Positions 1 through 9,284 of a stretch of DNA of 20,210 nt are shown in pieces. The DNA lies in the IMG/VR virus record IMGVR_UViG_3300030339_000278, positions 1 to 20,210 of that record. One strand, given 5' to 3'. The DNA is from a virus. How positions within the stretch are numbered: position 1 is the first letter of the stretch; every line of letters begins with the position of its first letter. Under the pieces are notes generated by a model. The model was not told the DNA's origin and did no database searches. It was given only the letters and a program-made list of their open reading frames with translations. The translations under genes and the position numbers were made by a program.

Positions 1-1
1 T

Positions 2-2629
2 ACACAGCTAATTGGCTTGCGAAAAGTCATTGCACAAAAGAAAGAATACATCAGGCTACTTGATGGCAAGAAGCAGAAAGAAGCTCAAGCTACTGCTGCT
101 GCAATTTCCGGTACTAACAAGGAAATTGCTAAGCAGAAAGAGCTAGAGACTGCTGCTAGAAACGCTAACCGTGCTGAACGTGCAAGAGCCGCTGCTAAGA
201 TTGCTGAGACTCACAAACAGGTTCAGGCTCTACAAAGTACGGGCATGGCTCTTACAACTGTGGGTGCTTCTGCTGCGGCTGGCGGTATTGTTACAGTTGC
301 TGCACTTAGTAATGCGGCTGATGCTGCAATTGAATATCGTAAAGCTGCAACAACTACATTAACTCAGGTTGATGACAAGTTCAAAACTACACTTACTGAC
401 ATTGTTAACATCGGTCAGAACGTAGCTAGTAAATTTGCAGTCCCTCTTGATGAAATGCAGGGTTCTATGTATGACCTGTACTCGTCAATGGACGTTAAGA
501 ATAAAACTGTAGCAACTAACTTCATGGTACAAGCTGCTAAGGCTGCTGTTGGTGGTTCAACTGATATCAAATCAGCTACCGGATCACTGATTAGTACCTT
601 GAACTCGTATCAGCTTAAAGCAGGAGATGTAACAAAAGTAAATGACGTGATGTTCCAGTTAGTCCGTAAGGGCGTTGGTAACTTCAAGGACTTTACTAAC
701 GCTATGGCAACTGCTAACCCATCTGCTCACCGTGCTGGACAGACTTATCAGACTACAGCAGGTATGTTAGCTCTCTTGACTCGAAACGGTATTAAGAGTG
801 CTAGGGCTGGAACGTCTGTTGCACGTGCGTTTGATGCAATTTCTAACCCCATTACCGCGAAGAACTTCAAGGAAATGGGAATGAAGATTTACGACTCCAC
901 TGGCAAGTTGAAGCCAATGGTGAAGATCGTAGATATGATGAAGAATTCTATGAAGGGTCTTACGCAGGAGCAGCGTACTGCTAAGCTCAAGGATATGTTC
1001 CAAGGTTCTGGTGGAACTATTCAGGCATTGCGATTCTTCAACACAGCCCTGAACGATACAAAGGGCGCATACAAGGGTCTTACAAATGATATGAAGAACG
1101 CCTCTAATGTGACTGATGAGAATGGCAAGAAGATGGGTGCCGCAGCTATTGCTTACAAGCAGATGGCCGGTACTGATGCTTCCAAGATTCTCATTGCTCA
1201 GAATAAAATGGCTATTGCTTGGCAGAAGATCGGTGATGCGATCCTTCCTGTTAAGACAGCCATTATGGAGTTCTTCGGGCAAGTTGCAGAATGGTGGAAT
1301 AAGCTTTCACCAGACCAACAGAAGGGCATCGCACAGTTTGCAGCAATTGCAGCTGTTATCCTTGTTGTTGTTGGTACTATCGTAACGTTTGTTGGTGTTG
1401 TTATGTTGCTCGCTGGTGCATTCCTTGCACTTGATGCAGCTGCTTGGCCGGTTGTGCTTGTCGCTCTTGCTATCGTAGCTGCAATTGCTCTAGTAGCATA
1501 TGCTGCATATCTCATCATTTCCAATTGGGACCCGATTTCAAAGTTCTTCGTTGATCTTTGGACCACAGTGTCCACATGGACAGTCAATACATGGAATGGC
1601 ATCGTAGCATTCTTCGTTAATACTTGGAACACAATCGTTTCGAGTGTTGCCGGATTCGGTGCTTCAGTTGGAAAGTTCTTCACTGATCTATGGACTGGTG
1701 TTACGAAGAGTATCTCTGATGCGTGGGCAGGAATTGCCGCGTTCTTTGGTAATCTGTGGTCGCAGTATATTCAACCGCCGCTTACTGCAATGTGGGAATC
1801 TTTACAGACCTACGTTGCAACTATCCTGTCGGTTGTTATTGCAATTGTGACTGGTAAATGGGGCGAGATTCCCGGTATCTTTATGTCTGGCTTAATCAAG
1901 ATTGCAGGATTCTTCGTTACTGGATTCGCTAATATCTGGGCCGTCATTGTAGGCTGGGGAAATGGTTTCTTGTCATTCATCTCTGGTGTTTGGAACAGTC
2001 TTACATCGGGAGCTACTAATAGCTGGAATGGTCTAGTTGATTTTGTTAAGAGCATTCCTGCTAGAATGACTGCCGGTGTTGCTGCACTTTCACAGTTAGC
2101 AATTAATATGGGTATTTGGATTCTTGGTGTTAAAGATGCCGCTGTTAAGAAATTCAATGATCTTATTACTTGGGTTAAGTCGGTCCCCAGCTTGATTACA
2201 GGAGCTCTTAAAGGTCTTGGTGATTTGTTAACAAACATCGGCGCTTCTATCATCACAGGTCTCTGGAATGGTATGAAGAAGATGTGGGATGATGCTAAGG
2301 GCTGGATTACTGGCATCGCTGACTGGATCAAGCAACATAAGGGTCCAATCAGTTATGACCGAAAGCTCTTGCGTCCTGCTGGTAAGGCAATCTTTGAAGG
2401 ATTCAACGATGAGTTGCTTTCTGGATTCAAAGATACAAAGAAAATCATAGGACGAGTTGGTCCTTCGTTAACGATTGGCACTGCAACGGGTTTGGCATAC
2501 AGTTCTACCGGAGTCGGTATGAGTCATTCTGGTGCTACAATCAATATGCCAATTCACACACAAGAGATTGACCCCGTTAAAAACGCGGCTGATCTTGGGT
2601 ATGAAGTTTCGCAAAGGTTGGGGTTGTAA
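2..2629 (+). CDS. Tape measure protein, 5'-truncated by the window edge
   Basis: This protein sets tail length and lines the tail lumen before DNA ejection. The frame is open to the left edge with no stop, so the first TTG (17) is probably internal and the true start lies upstream. The visible part is about 875 residues. An Ala/Lys-rich helical stretch comes first, then a region resembling the TP901-type tape measure core (about nt 330-920). Two to three strongly hydrophobic segments follow (about nt 1340-1530), typical of tape measures that insert into the host membrane. After them comes a Trp-rich amphipathic repeat region with W-N/W-T/LW spacing (about nt 1550-2000). The C-terminal KGPISYDRKLL motif and the following EGF segment are a common tape-measure ending. 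The stop overlaps the next start as TAATG. Family assignment is by pattern, position and length. Confidence 0.93.
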   Translation, partial: TQLIGLRKVIAQKKEYIRLLDGKKQKEAQATAAAISGTNKEIAKQKELETAARNANRAERARAAAKIAETHKQVQALQSTGMALTTVGASAAAGGIVTVAALSNAADAAIEYRKAATTTLTQVDDKFKTTLTDIVNIGQNVASKFAVPLDEMQGSMYDLYSSMDVKNKTVATNFMVQAAKAAVGGSTDIKSATGSLISTLNSYQLKAGDVTKVNDVMFQLVRKGVGNFKDFTNAMATANPSAHRAGQTYQTTAGMLALLTRNGIKSARAGTSVARAFDAISNPITAKNFKEMGMKIYDSTGKLKPMVKIVDMMKNSMKGLTQEQRTAKLKDMFQGSGGTIQALRFFNTALNDTKGAYKGLTNDMKNASNVTDENGKKMGAAAIAYKQMAGTDASKILIAQNKMAIAWQKIGDAILPVKTAIMEFFGQVAEWWNKLSPDQQKGIAQFAAIAAVILVVVGTIVTFVGVVMLLAGAFLALDAAAWPVVLVALAIVAAIALVAYAAYLIISNWDPISKFFVDLWTTVSTWTVNTWNGIVAFFVNTWNTIVSSVAGFGASVGKFFTDLWTGVTKSISDAWAGIAAFFGNLWSQYIQPPLTAMWESLQTYVATILSVVIAIVTGKWGEIPGIFMSGLIKIAGFFVTGFANIWAVIVGWGNGFLSFISGVWNSLTSGATNSWNGLVDFVKSIPARMTAGVAALSQLAINMGIWILGVKDAAVKKFNDLITWVKSVPSLITGALKGLGDLLTNIGASIITGLWNGMKKMWDDAKGWITGIADWIKQHKGPISYDRKLLRPAGKAIFEGFNDELLSGFKDTKKIIGRVGPSLTIGTATGLAYSSTGVGMSHSGATINMPIHTQEIDPVKNAADLGYEVSQRLGL

Positions 2630-3873
2630 TGGTTGCGCCTGTGCTCAACCCTTACGAGTATCAGTTTACGGATACGGGCGTGCTGCTTAATAACAGCACG
2701 GCCCTCCCGTTTATTGATATCTCGAACATTCAAGGGTTAGATTTACCTGCTATCGACTCAGTCGATTCAGAATATGATAGTCGGCACGGTGGTTACGTCT
2801 ACTCACGCTTTGTGAAAATCCGTACTATTGTGTTGGACGGTACGCTTTATGCAAATGCTGCTTCGATTGATACAACGATCGAGACACTGATTGCAAATTT
2901 CATGCCACGGACTACAGATGCTCCCTTCTATTACCGTGGTGCAGGTGTTGCACAGCGTTATATAATGTGCAAGCCGGTAGGATTTAATTTCAATATTACA
3001 GCACTTCGTAATAACGGTTCCTGTGATATTCAAATCCAACTCAAAGCTGGCGATCCTGTTAAGTATGTCGATGACGCTGATCTTCCTGTCACTTCTGGAA
3101 CAGCATATGCAATTACTAACAATGGAAACGTTGAGACCTTTCCGAAGTTCGACATTACCGGCGCTGCCGCTGAGGTAGTAATGGTTAATACGGATACAGG
3201 CGAAACAGTAACGCATACGTTTACCACAGATGCGGACGATTCAGTTGTCATTGATTTCAAGACACGAAGTTGTACACTAAACGGTGTTAAAAACTCGAGT
3301 TATCTAACTTCACTAGGTTGGTGGTCATTTCCTCCGGGAGTTGCTACTAACTTTAAATTACTTGCGACTGCTGCTGAGGCAATGGTCAATGGTGGTTGTG
3401 AAGCAGACTTTGGTGCCGGATATGCTGTAGGAGCTAACTGGACCGGAACTCAACAGTCTACGGCTGATAAGCATAGTGGCTCTAAGAGCCTCCGTATGGT
3501 CCGTAAGAACAAGACAGCCGGTTCGGGCACTGTAACGGTCCCTACAACGCTCACAGGGCTAGCAGCAGGCTCCTATACAGCCTCAGTGTGGGTTAAGGGA
3601 ACGATGCCAAACATTACTGTTCTAGTGCAGAATGCGGGAGCTACTGTAGCAACTGCTACGCTGTTCGCTGTTAGTTCTACAACGTGGAGAAAAGTCCAGT
3701 TAAGTTTTACTCTTGCTGCTGTGTCTGGTGCAATGACTTTTGTGCTTAATGATACAGGGCAGGCTGCTTCAAAGCTTGCTAAAGGCAAGACATTGTATAT
3801 GGATGACTTCTCATTCAAACCCACTAGTGCCACTGTTACTGCTGTGGTAAGTTCAAAGGACGGATGGCTCTAA
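2629..3873 (+). CDS. Distal tail protein (Dit, Sipho_tail-like) with inserted CBM-like domain
   Basis: This protein should form the ring at the tail tip joining tail tube to hub. It has 414 residues, longer than a plain Dit. Residues 1-245 resemble siphophage tail-component proteins: an N-terminal beta-rich collar with the RTIVLDG strand near 65-71, then a DITG/FPPG segment. Residues about 251-398 look like a carbohydrate-binding jelly roll (CBM_4_9 type). They start with NGGCEADF (254-261) and include a W-T/HSGSKSLRM motif, TASVWVKG, and a closing LYMDDFSF. The last 15 residues (ATVTAVVSSKDGWL) resemble the normal final Dit strands, so the CBM appears inserted rather than appended. The gene overlaps its neighbours at TAATG junctions. 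The Dit call is fairly firm from position and fold pattern. The sugar-binding role is inference. Confidence 0.85.
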   Translation: MVAPVLNPYEYQFTDTGVLLNNSTALPFIDISNIQGLDLPAIDSVDSEYDSRHGGYVYSRFVKIRTIVLDGTLYANAASIDTTIETLIANFMPRTTDAPFYYRGAGVAQRYIMCKPVGFNFNITALRNNGSCDIQIQLKAGDPVKYVDDADLPVTSGTAYAITNNGNVETFPKFDITGAAAEVVMVNTDTGETVTHTFTTDADDSVVIDFKTRSCTLNGVKNSSYLTSLGWWSFPPGVATNFKLLATAAEAMVNGGCEADFGAGYAVGANWTGTQQSTADKHSGSKSLRMVRKNKTAGSGTVTVPTTLTGLAAGSYTASVWVKGTMPNITVLVQNAGATVATATLFAVSSTTWRKVQLSFTLAAVSGAMTFVLNDTGQAASKLAKGKTLYMDDFSFKPTSATVTAVVSSKDGWL

Positions 3874-4919
3874 TGGCCGATTTTATTCTGCGCTTACAGT
3901 ACCGCGACGGTACTTATATTGGAGAACCTCCGTTCTTTGATGGACAAGGTGAGTTCAGAATGAATGAGCCGGATGAGTTCCGATTCAGCTTGAGCTCAAT
4001 TGATCTGATTAACTATGTGGACCCCGTTTCGCAGTTAAAGGAAGGTCTTACAGAGGCTGTCCTACTGCGAAATGGTGTCCCCATTTTCACAGGTCCTATC
4101 TGGAATATCACTTGTACTAGTAATGACAAGATTCTAAAGTGTGTTGCGCAAGACGTTGCCAGCTATTTGAAGCACCGTAATATCGTCACAGCGACAAAGT
4201 TTACTAAGAAACGCTTTGCTGCTGCTGCTTGGAAGCTTATTCAAGACACACAAGCTCGTTCTTATGGAGATTTAGGCATCACATTAGGTCTTGATGCTGT
4301 TACAAACCCCACAGGAACGTTCAGTTATGCTGCTAAATCAGGTAAAACGATCTACAATGCCATTGATGACCTTGCAAAAGGTACGAATGGATTCGATTGG
4401 GAGATTAATACAGCGCGTCAGTTGATGATGTACTACCCCAGAATCCAAACATCGTCTCTTTTAACACTAGAATATGGCGGAAACATCAAGAATTATTCGG
4501 TTCAGGGTATGGGAGCATACGTTGCTAACGAGGTATTTGCTCGCGGGGGCAACAAAATCGTCTCTAGTACGTACTCTGATCCTGCTTCTCAGGCATTTTA
4601 CGGACTTCGACAGCTTTCTGTATCGAATAGTAATGCCAAATCGAAGGCAAAACTTGATGCTTTGGCACGAGGAAACCTGAATCTTCGTAAAAATCCCAGA
4701 TTAGTGCCTCAATTAACTGTTGATTCAGAGATGGTTAATCCATTTGAGGGCGATATCTGGTTCGGTAATCTTGTAAATACCGTTATCAATGACGGTTGGG
4801 TTCAGTTCAATGGCATTATGCGTTGTTCTGGCTTCCAGTTAACTATCGGAAAACATGGAGACGAGACATTCGTTCTCTATATCAACGATACGCGTGAGAT
4901 TGAGGATACTTCAGTATGA
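3873..4919 (+). CDS. Baseplate hub / tail-associated protein (ReqiPepy6 Gp37-like)
   Basis: The protein is 348 residues from this ATG. Its place after Dit, its beta-rich N-terminus (FILRLQYRDG, then NEPDEFRFSLSS) and a central SGKTIYNAIDDLAKGTNGFDW segment resemble the actinophage minor tail proteins of the Gp37-like family. These correspond structurally to the gp27/Tal hub that plugs the tail tip. The C-terminus has the usual GDIWFGN and 'NGIMRCSGFQLTI' style strands. Start choice: ATG at 3864 gives three more residues (MAL), but AAAGGA at 3855-3860 is then only 3 nt away. ATG at 3873 keeps the same TAATG overlap as the previous junction, though with a long 12-nt spacing, so the choice is uncertain. 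The stop overlaps the next start as ATGA. No peptidase motif is visible. Confidence 0.8.
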   Translation: MADFILRLQYRDGTYIGEPPFFDGQGEFRMNEPDEFRFSLSSIDLINYVDPVSQLKEGLTEAVLLRNGVPIFTGPIWNITCTSNDKILKCVAQDVASYLKHRNIVTATKFTKKRFAAAAWKLIQDTQARSYGDLGITLGLDAVTNPTGTFSYAAKSGKTIYNAIDDLAKGTNGFDWEINTARQLMMYYPRIQTSSLLTLEYGGNIKNYSVQGMGAYVANEVFARGGNKIVSSTYSDPASQAFYGLRQLSVSNSNAKSKAKLDALARGNLNLRKNPRLVPQLTVDSEMVNPFEGDIWFGNLVNTVINDGWVQFNGIMRCSGFQLTIGKHGDETFVLYINDTREIEDTSV

Positions 4920-7900
4920 GAACCCCAAAACTTGATGATATTATTGGCGATATCTACGATCATCTGGACAATGTTGAGGTAGACGATACTGATTTTGGTG
5001 ATGTTGCCAATAGTAATGTCGAAGTTCCTACTATCACTGACCTTGGTGCAGTGATTACGTACTACACTTCTCCATTAACTAAGACTCCTTATGCAAGAAT
5101 CACATGGAGTTGGACTCGTCCGCCGATGCACGATGAGGATGGCGGCATTATTAACCCTCTTGATCCGCTGATTCTCGATGATATCAACTTTGACCCTGTG
5201 GTAGACTATATGTTTGGGATCGCAATTAGCGGCGGAACTCCCACAGGGTATGCTTCTACAAAAGGATCAACATCTACACTCACTGAAAATCATGCATTAG
5301 GTGCTAACATTACTGGTAGCGTCTATGCTGTGCTTAAGAGTGGCATTATTGGTCCCACAATGAACTATACAGCTGTAGTTACAAGGGATACTACAGCGCC
5401 GGGACAGCCAAGTGCCCCTACTTTAGTTAGTACAGCCTCAATTGTGACTGCTACATTCGATGGTTTATTACAGGGTGGTGGCGCACAGCCTTCCGACTAC
5501 CTGTATACAGAGATTATGGCAGGAACTGCTAATCCTCCTACAACTAAAGTTGGCGAAGCTAATGGTCGAGGGCTGTATTCGTTCTATGCTACAGCAGGTT
5601 CAACGATTTATGTGCAGTTGTTCAGCTATGATACATCATTAAACAGAAGTGTAGGCAGCACAATTGTCTCAACTGTAGTAAAATCAGTTCTAGATGACAC
5701 TGGATTGTCTACTGCCCTTGACAATAAGAAGGTAATCTACGCTCAGAACGCTGATCCTGTCGGAAACGTTGGAGTTACACTCCATGATGGTGACTGGTGG
5801 TTCGTAACTAACGCTACAACTCCCAGCAAGATCGATACGATGAAGATTAGGGCTGCTGGTGCTTGGGTTGTAGACGCTATTAATGCTGCTACTGTCATTG
5901 CTGCATTGAGTATCGTTGCTGGTAACATTTCAGCAGATGCTATCACAGCTGATAAGATTCTAGCTGGTGAAATCTACGCTAAGCTCACTACAACTGGTGA
6001 GTTAAAAGCAGATGTTATCAATACCGGTATCATGACAGCTGCAATTACAGTGTCTGGTCTCTTCCAAACTGACACAATCGGGCATGATCGAGTTGTACTG
6101 GATAATGATGGCATCACTCTTTACCGTCATAATGCCTCAACTGGCAACGATGACATTGTAGTTGATATTCCTGTGGTGGGCGATGCGCAATTCTTTGGTA
6201 TGCTCAATGCTGCTGGTTTATCCGTCTATGGTCTTATGTCGTTAAGGTCTGCTGGTAATACGATTGAGCCTAGCGGTAGTTTATTGCTCAATACTGGTAT
6301 CGTTGCTCCTGCTACAGCACCCACAGTTACCAATATCTGGGATAGTGTGTCGATTGTTAATCAATCTGGTGCTACTCCATATGTGCGTGGTGGTTGTCTT
6401 TATGGAACTAGCTTCTTAATTGCAGAAGGCATCTACAATTCCGGTGTTCAGAATTTGTTTATCAATCAAGTTACTGCTGCCGGTGCATATACGCGTGGTG
6501 CATACCTTAAAAACTCTGCTGGTACTAACTGCGGGTACGGAACAATTGAGAGTACAACCTCTTCATGGAACTTCTTAGGCCCTGGGTCTTTTACAGCTTT
6601 CGGAGGCTATCTTTACGGATTAGCTTATGAGCAAGGTGTATCTACTGGCGGAGATATGAAGGTTAATCTGTACAAGTGGGTATGGAATGGCGGTGCTTCT
6701 GATGGAAACTTCGTAGCTCGCTATCCGCTTAGTTCAGTAACTTGGTTAGCTGCTTATCTTGATCCTATTGGTTTGACAAATGACGGTACTAACCTGTTTA
6801 TGGGATACCGTCACTGGACAAACTCGAAACTGTATGTGTTGAAATACACCACAGTAGGAGCATGGGTTAGCACAAACATCAGCACAGCCGCTCTTACAGG
6901 ACTTTATGGTGTTAATGGCTTCGCTATTGGTGTATTTGATTTAGCTGGTGCTATCATGTATGCAGCTGATATCAACGGTGTTGTACAGTTTGTTAATAGT
7001 ACAACAAACGTAATTGATCCTAACCCGCCATTCCCAGATTACGGTGCATATACAACGCGAGCATTAGGCTATGATGCATCCGGCTTCTTTACATTAGACC
7101 AAGCTGGAAAGATTGTTAGGTACACCGGAACAAGATGGGATTCATCTATTGGTGGACACACAATTACTCTACCTTGTGTCTATACATTCTACGATAGCAA
7201 CGGAACTGTGCATGAGAGCAAGGCTTCTCCTGTAACTAATGCTAGCGTTAAGAAGCGTTCTAAGACTCAGATGAGTGTTGCAGGTTGGGTAGCAGATACA
7301 TCAACAGTTGATTCTGTTAACTCTTTGCGGTTCTATTTGTACCCCGGTACACAATATCGACCACAGGGAATCAGTACAACAGGAACATTTATTGTGGTTG
7401 CGTGGGTGCTATCTGGTTCTGCGCCTCCGAGTTCCTCAACATTCCCGTCAGCAACTCCTGGGTTTATTGGTAACCCTGCTGGGACTCTGAAAATTTCAGG
7501 TGACGGTTCGATTGTTACAAATGATTTAACTGTAAATGGTGGCATTTACGGAACAATCGATCACGCAAGAATGTACAAATCAACTGTAGGACATTCTGCT
7601 GCTGGTACAGCATATGCGTCTGGTACTTGGTATCAGGTTACTGGCTTTACTAACCTAGAATGGGCAGTTGGTGTAACAGCTGACTACACAAATGGTGAGT
7701 TTGTGATTACCAAAGCTGGTACATATGATATCGACTTCTTCCAGCGTTGGCAGGACTACGGTACTGCTAACTATCGACTTGGTGCAATTATGGTTGCTGC
7801 ATCAGCCGGTGCGGTTGCTGCTCCGCCTACAGGAGCAGGTGCTGGAAATGGTAATGGTATTCTTGCTCTTAACCAGTCATATAAAGTAGACTGGGACGTT

Positions 7901-8050
7901 AACATGAGTTCAGCACGAGGAATCTATCTTCCTGTGGGGTATGCAATCTCATTCTGGATTCGTTCTGGTACTGGTTCTACATGGAACACGGTTGGAGATA
8001 CCTTGGTTAACAAATCACCCTATGTTTACATTAGACGTGTAAGCTCGTAG
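4916..8050 (+). CDS. Large modular tail protein, likely fibre / receptor-binding
   Basis: This 1044-residue protein is probably the host-contacting component of the tail tip. Apparent modules in order are as follows. An acidic N-terminal attachment region comes first, then an Fn3-like beta sandwich (about 160-255, starting APGQPSAPTL). Next is a segment with DGDWWFV and an ISADAITADKILAGEI helix typical of fibre shaft starts (about 275-400). A long repetitive region with recurrent LYG-type strands and LTNDGTNLFMGY may be a beta-propeller or beta-helix (about 465-760). The C-terminal head (about 885-1044) has TWYQVTGF, 'GTYDIDFFQRW' and LPVGYAISFWI strands like C1q/TNF jelly rolls, often the receptor-binding tip. 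The gene overlaps the hub gene by 4 nt. Module names are inferred from strand patterns. The sugar or protein receptor is unknown. Confidence 0.82.
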   Translation: MRTPKLDDIIGDIYDHLDNVEVDDTDFGDVANSNVEVPTITDLGAVITYYTSPLTKTPYARITWSWTRPPMHDEDGGIINPLDPLILDDINFDPVVDYMFGIAISGGTPTGYASTKGSTSTLTENHALGANITGSVYAVLKSGIIGPTMNYTAVVTRDTTAPGQPSAPTLVSTASIVTATFDGLLQGGGAQPSDYLYTEIMAGTANPPTTKVGEANGRGLYSFYATAGSTIYVQLFSYDTSLNRSVGSTIVSTVVKSVLDDTGLSTALDNKKVIYAQNADPVGNVGVTLHDGDWWFVTNATTPSKIDTMKIRAAGAWVVDAINAATVIAALSIVAGNISADAITADKILAGEIYAKLTTTGELKADVINTGIMTAAITVSGLFQTDTIGHDRVVLDNDGITLYRHNASTGNDDIVVDIPVVGDAQFFGMLNAAGLSVYGLMSLRSAGNTIEPSGSLLLNTGIVAPATAPTVTNIWDSVSIVNQSGATPYVRGGCLYGTSFLIAEGIYNSGVQNLFINQVTAAGAYTRGAYLKNSAGTNCGYGTIESTTSSWNFLGPGSFTAFGGYLYGLAYEQGVSTGGDMKVNLYKWVWNGGASDGNFVARYPLSSVTWLAAYLDPIGLTNDGTNLFMGYRHWTNSKLYVLKYTTVGAWVSTNISTAALTGLYGVNGFAIGVFDLAGAIMYAADINGVVQFVNSTTNVIDPNPPFPDYGAYTTRALGYDASGFFTLDQAGKIVRYTGTRWDSSIGGHTITLPCVYTFYDSNGTVHESKASPVTNASVKKRSKTQMSVAGWVADTSTVDSVNSLRFYLYPGTQYRPQGISTTGTFIVVAWVLSGSAPPSSSTFPSATPGFIGNPAGTLKISGDGSIVTNDLTVNGGIYGTIDHARMYKSTVGHSAAGTAYASGTWYQVTGFTNLEWAVGVTADYTNGEFVITKAGTYDIDFFQRWQDYGTANYRLGAIMVAASAGAVAAPPTGAGAGNGNGILALNQSYKVDWDVNMSSARGIYLPVGYAISFWIRSGTGSTWNTVGDTLVNKSPYVYIRRVSS

Positions 8051-8059
8051 GAGAAAAAT

Positions 8060-8557
8060 ATGTCAGGAGAGACAGAGGAACATGTATCTGGATGGACAGT
8101 TGACACCCTACATACACATTTCGATCGGTCTCTGCGGGACTTAGTAAAGCTGCTTGATGAGCGATATGTCACTCAGGTTGAAGGTGTTGATAAAGCCTTC
8201 AAAGCTGCGGATACTGCTGTTCAAGCAGCTTTACGAAGTGCAGAGAAAGCCACAGAAAAAGCTGAAAACGCGTCTGAAAAACGTTTTGAGGCTGTTAATG
8301 AGTTTCGAGGGCAACTTGCAGATCAAGCAAATACCTTCTTACCTCGCGCTGAAGGGAACGTTAGATTCAATTCCCTCGCAGAAAAAACAGATCAGAATCT
8401 AGCTAGAATAACAGAGCTTGAATTACGACTAAGTGCACGTCTTGATCTTGATGCTGGCAAATCAGTCGGAATTAATGCTACTGTTGTTTACGTACTAGCT
8501 GGTTTAGGGGCGTTAGGAACTATCGTCGCTATTATCATTGCTATTATTGGAGCTTGA
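8060..8557 (+). CDS. Putative membrane-anchored coiled-coil protein
   Basis: This 165-residue protein has a good Shine-Dalgarno (GGAG at 8050-8053), which overlaps the previous stop. Residues 10-50 are mixed charged. About 50-130 is Ala/Glu/Lys-rich heptad-like sequence consistent with a coiled coil (KAFKAADTAVQAALRSAEKA and onward). The C-terminus (about 138-163) is a single Gly/Ile-rich membrane segment ending IIIAIIGA. No signal peptide or enzyme motif is seen. Its place right after the receptor-binding protein and before the lysis genes fits either a lysis accessory (holin-like or spanin-like) or a tail-tip cofactor. I do not recognise the family with certainty. The stop overlaps the next ATG as TGATG. 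Confidence 0.7.
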   Translation: MSGETEEHVSGWTVDTLHTHFDRSLRDLVKLLDERYVTQVEGVDKAFKAADTAVQAALRSAEKATEKAENASEKRFEAVNEFRGQLADQANTFLPRAEGNVRFNSLAEKTDQNLARITELELRLSARLDLDAGKSVGINATVVYVLAGLGALGTIVAIIIAIIGA

Positions 8558-8973
8558 TGGTTAGAGAACGAAGACTAACTCCTTGGTCATTATTGAAGGA
8601 GCCAAAATTTGTTAGTGCAATGATGGCTACAGCATATGCATTAATGAGTGGTACAGGTTTGTTACTCATCTTCGCACCGCCAGACGAAGTTGTGTCTCAT
8701 TCGTGGTTATTAGTAGGTTACCTAGTTGGCGGCCTGTTCATTATGGGCGGAGTATTTGGAGCGTATAGCTTACATGGTGGGGAATGGTGGATTGAGCGAG
8801 CAGGAGTAATACTCTTGATCGGCGCAATGTTGGGATACGTATTCACATTTTGGAGTCTAGATAACTCCTTTACTGAAGATTGTATCCGAACCTTATTGTC
8901 ATTCGTTATTATGTGTCTTTTAGCTATGCGGTTCTACAAGATTCGGGGCTTAACCCTAGACCCGACCAAGTAA
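8557..8973 (+). CDS. Putative four-helix integral membrane protein
   Basis: The protein has 138 residues from the ATG at 8557. A TTG three bases upstream is in frame but less likely, because the ATG makes a TGATG overlap with the previous stop. Four hydrophobic segments are visible, at about residues 20-40, 49-72, 83-100 and 113-129. The N-terminus is basic (VRERR) and so is the short C-terminal tail, so both ends may be cytoplasmic. No catalytic motif is seen. Multi-helix membrane proteins of unknown role are common beside actinophage endolysins and are sometimes called holins. Position alone supports a lysis role here. Confidence 0.68.
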   Translation: MVRERRLTPWSLLKEPKFVSAMMATAYALMSGTGLLLIFAPPDEVVSHSWLLVGYLVGGLFIMGGVFGAYSLHGGEWWIERAGVILLIGAMLGYVFTFWSLDNSFTEDCIRTLLSFVIMCLLAMRFYKIRGLTLDPTK

Positions 8974-8988
8974 AGGAACCCATCCCCG

Positions 8989-9276
8989 ATGACACTTGAT
9001 TGGCCACTTCTGATTACTGCAATCTCAACACTTGCTGGTACATTAGGCATCCGTGAACTACTTAAAGGATGGTCTGCAAAAAAATCAGGTTCCGCGCAAG
9101 AGGAAAAAGAGCGATACAAGGAGCTCATGCGCGATAATGATAAAAAGGACGCACGAATCGATCGCATTCTAGAAGATAATAGAAAGCAGCGAGAGTATTC
9201 TGCAACACTACGTAGACTATTGATAGAGAATGGTGTCAAGGAGATTCCTCCTTGGCCCGAAAATATTGAACACTAA
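8989..9276 (+). CDS. Small membrane protein with coiled-coil tail
   Basis: This 95-residue protein starts with one hydrophobic segment (about 4-24, WPLLITAISTLAGTLGI). A very charged helical region follows (about 28-80), rich in E, K and R with heptad-like spacing, then a Pro/Trp end (IPPWPENIEH). AAAGGA at 8972-8977 lies about 11 nt before the ATG. The N-terminal anchor plus cytoplasmic or periplasmic coiled coil is the general layout of i-spanin/Rz-like or phage membrane accessory proteins, but no specific family is recognised. It sits between the four-helix membrane protein and the lysin operon, so a lysis-timing role is possible. Confidence 0.65.
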   Translation: MTLDWPLLITAISTLAGTLGIRELLKGWSAKKSGSAQEEKERYKELMRDNDKKDARIDRILEDNRKQREYSATLRRLLIENGVKEIPPWPENIEH

Positions 9277-9284
9277 GGAGAAAA

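Noticed and set aside
767-2331. Long antisense frames opposite the tape measure gene
   Set aside because: They lie wholly within a well-supported gene, show low-complexity translations and no ribosome-site pattern, so they are shadows.
3864-3872. ATG at 3864 as hub gene start
   Set aside because: The ribosome site would be only 3 nt away, and the ATG at 3873 repeats the TAATG junction seen just before. This is not certain.
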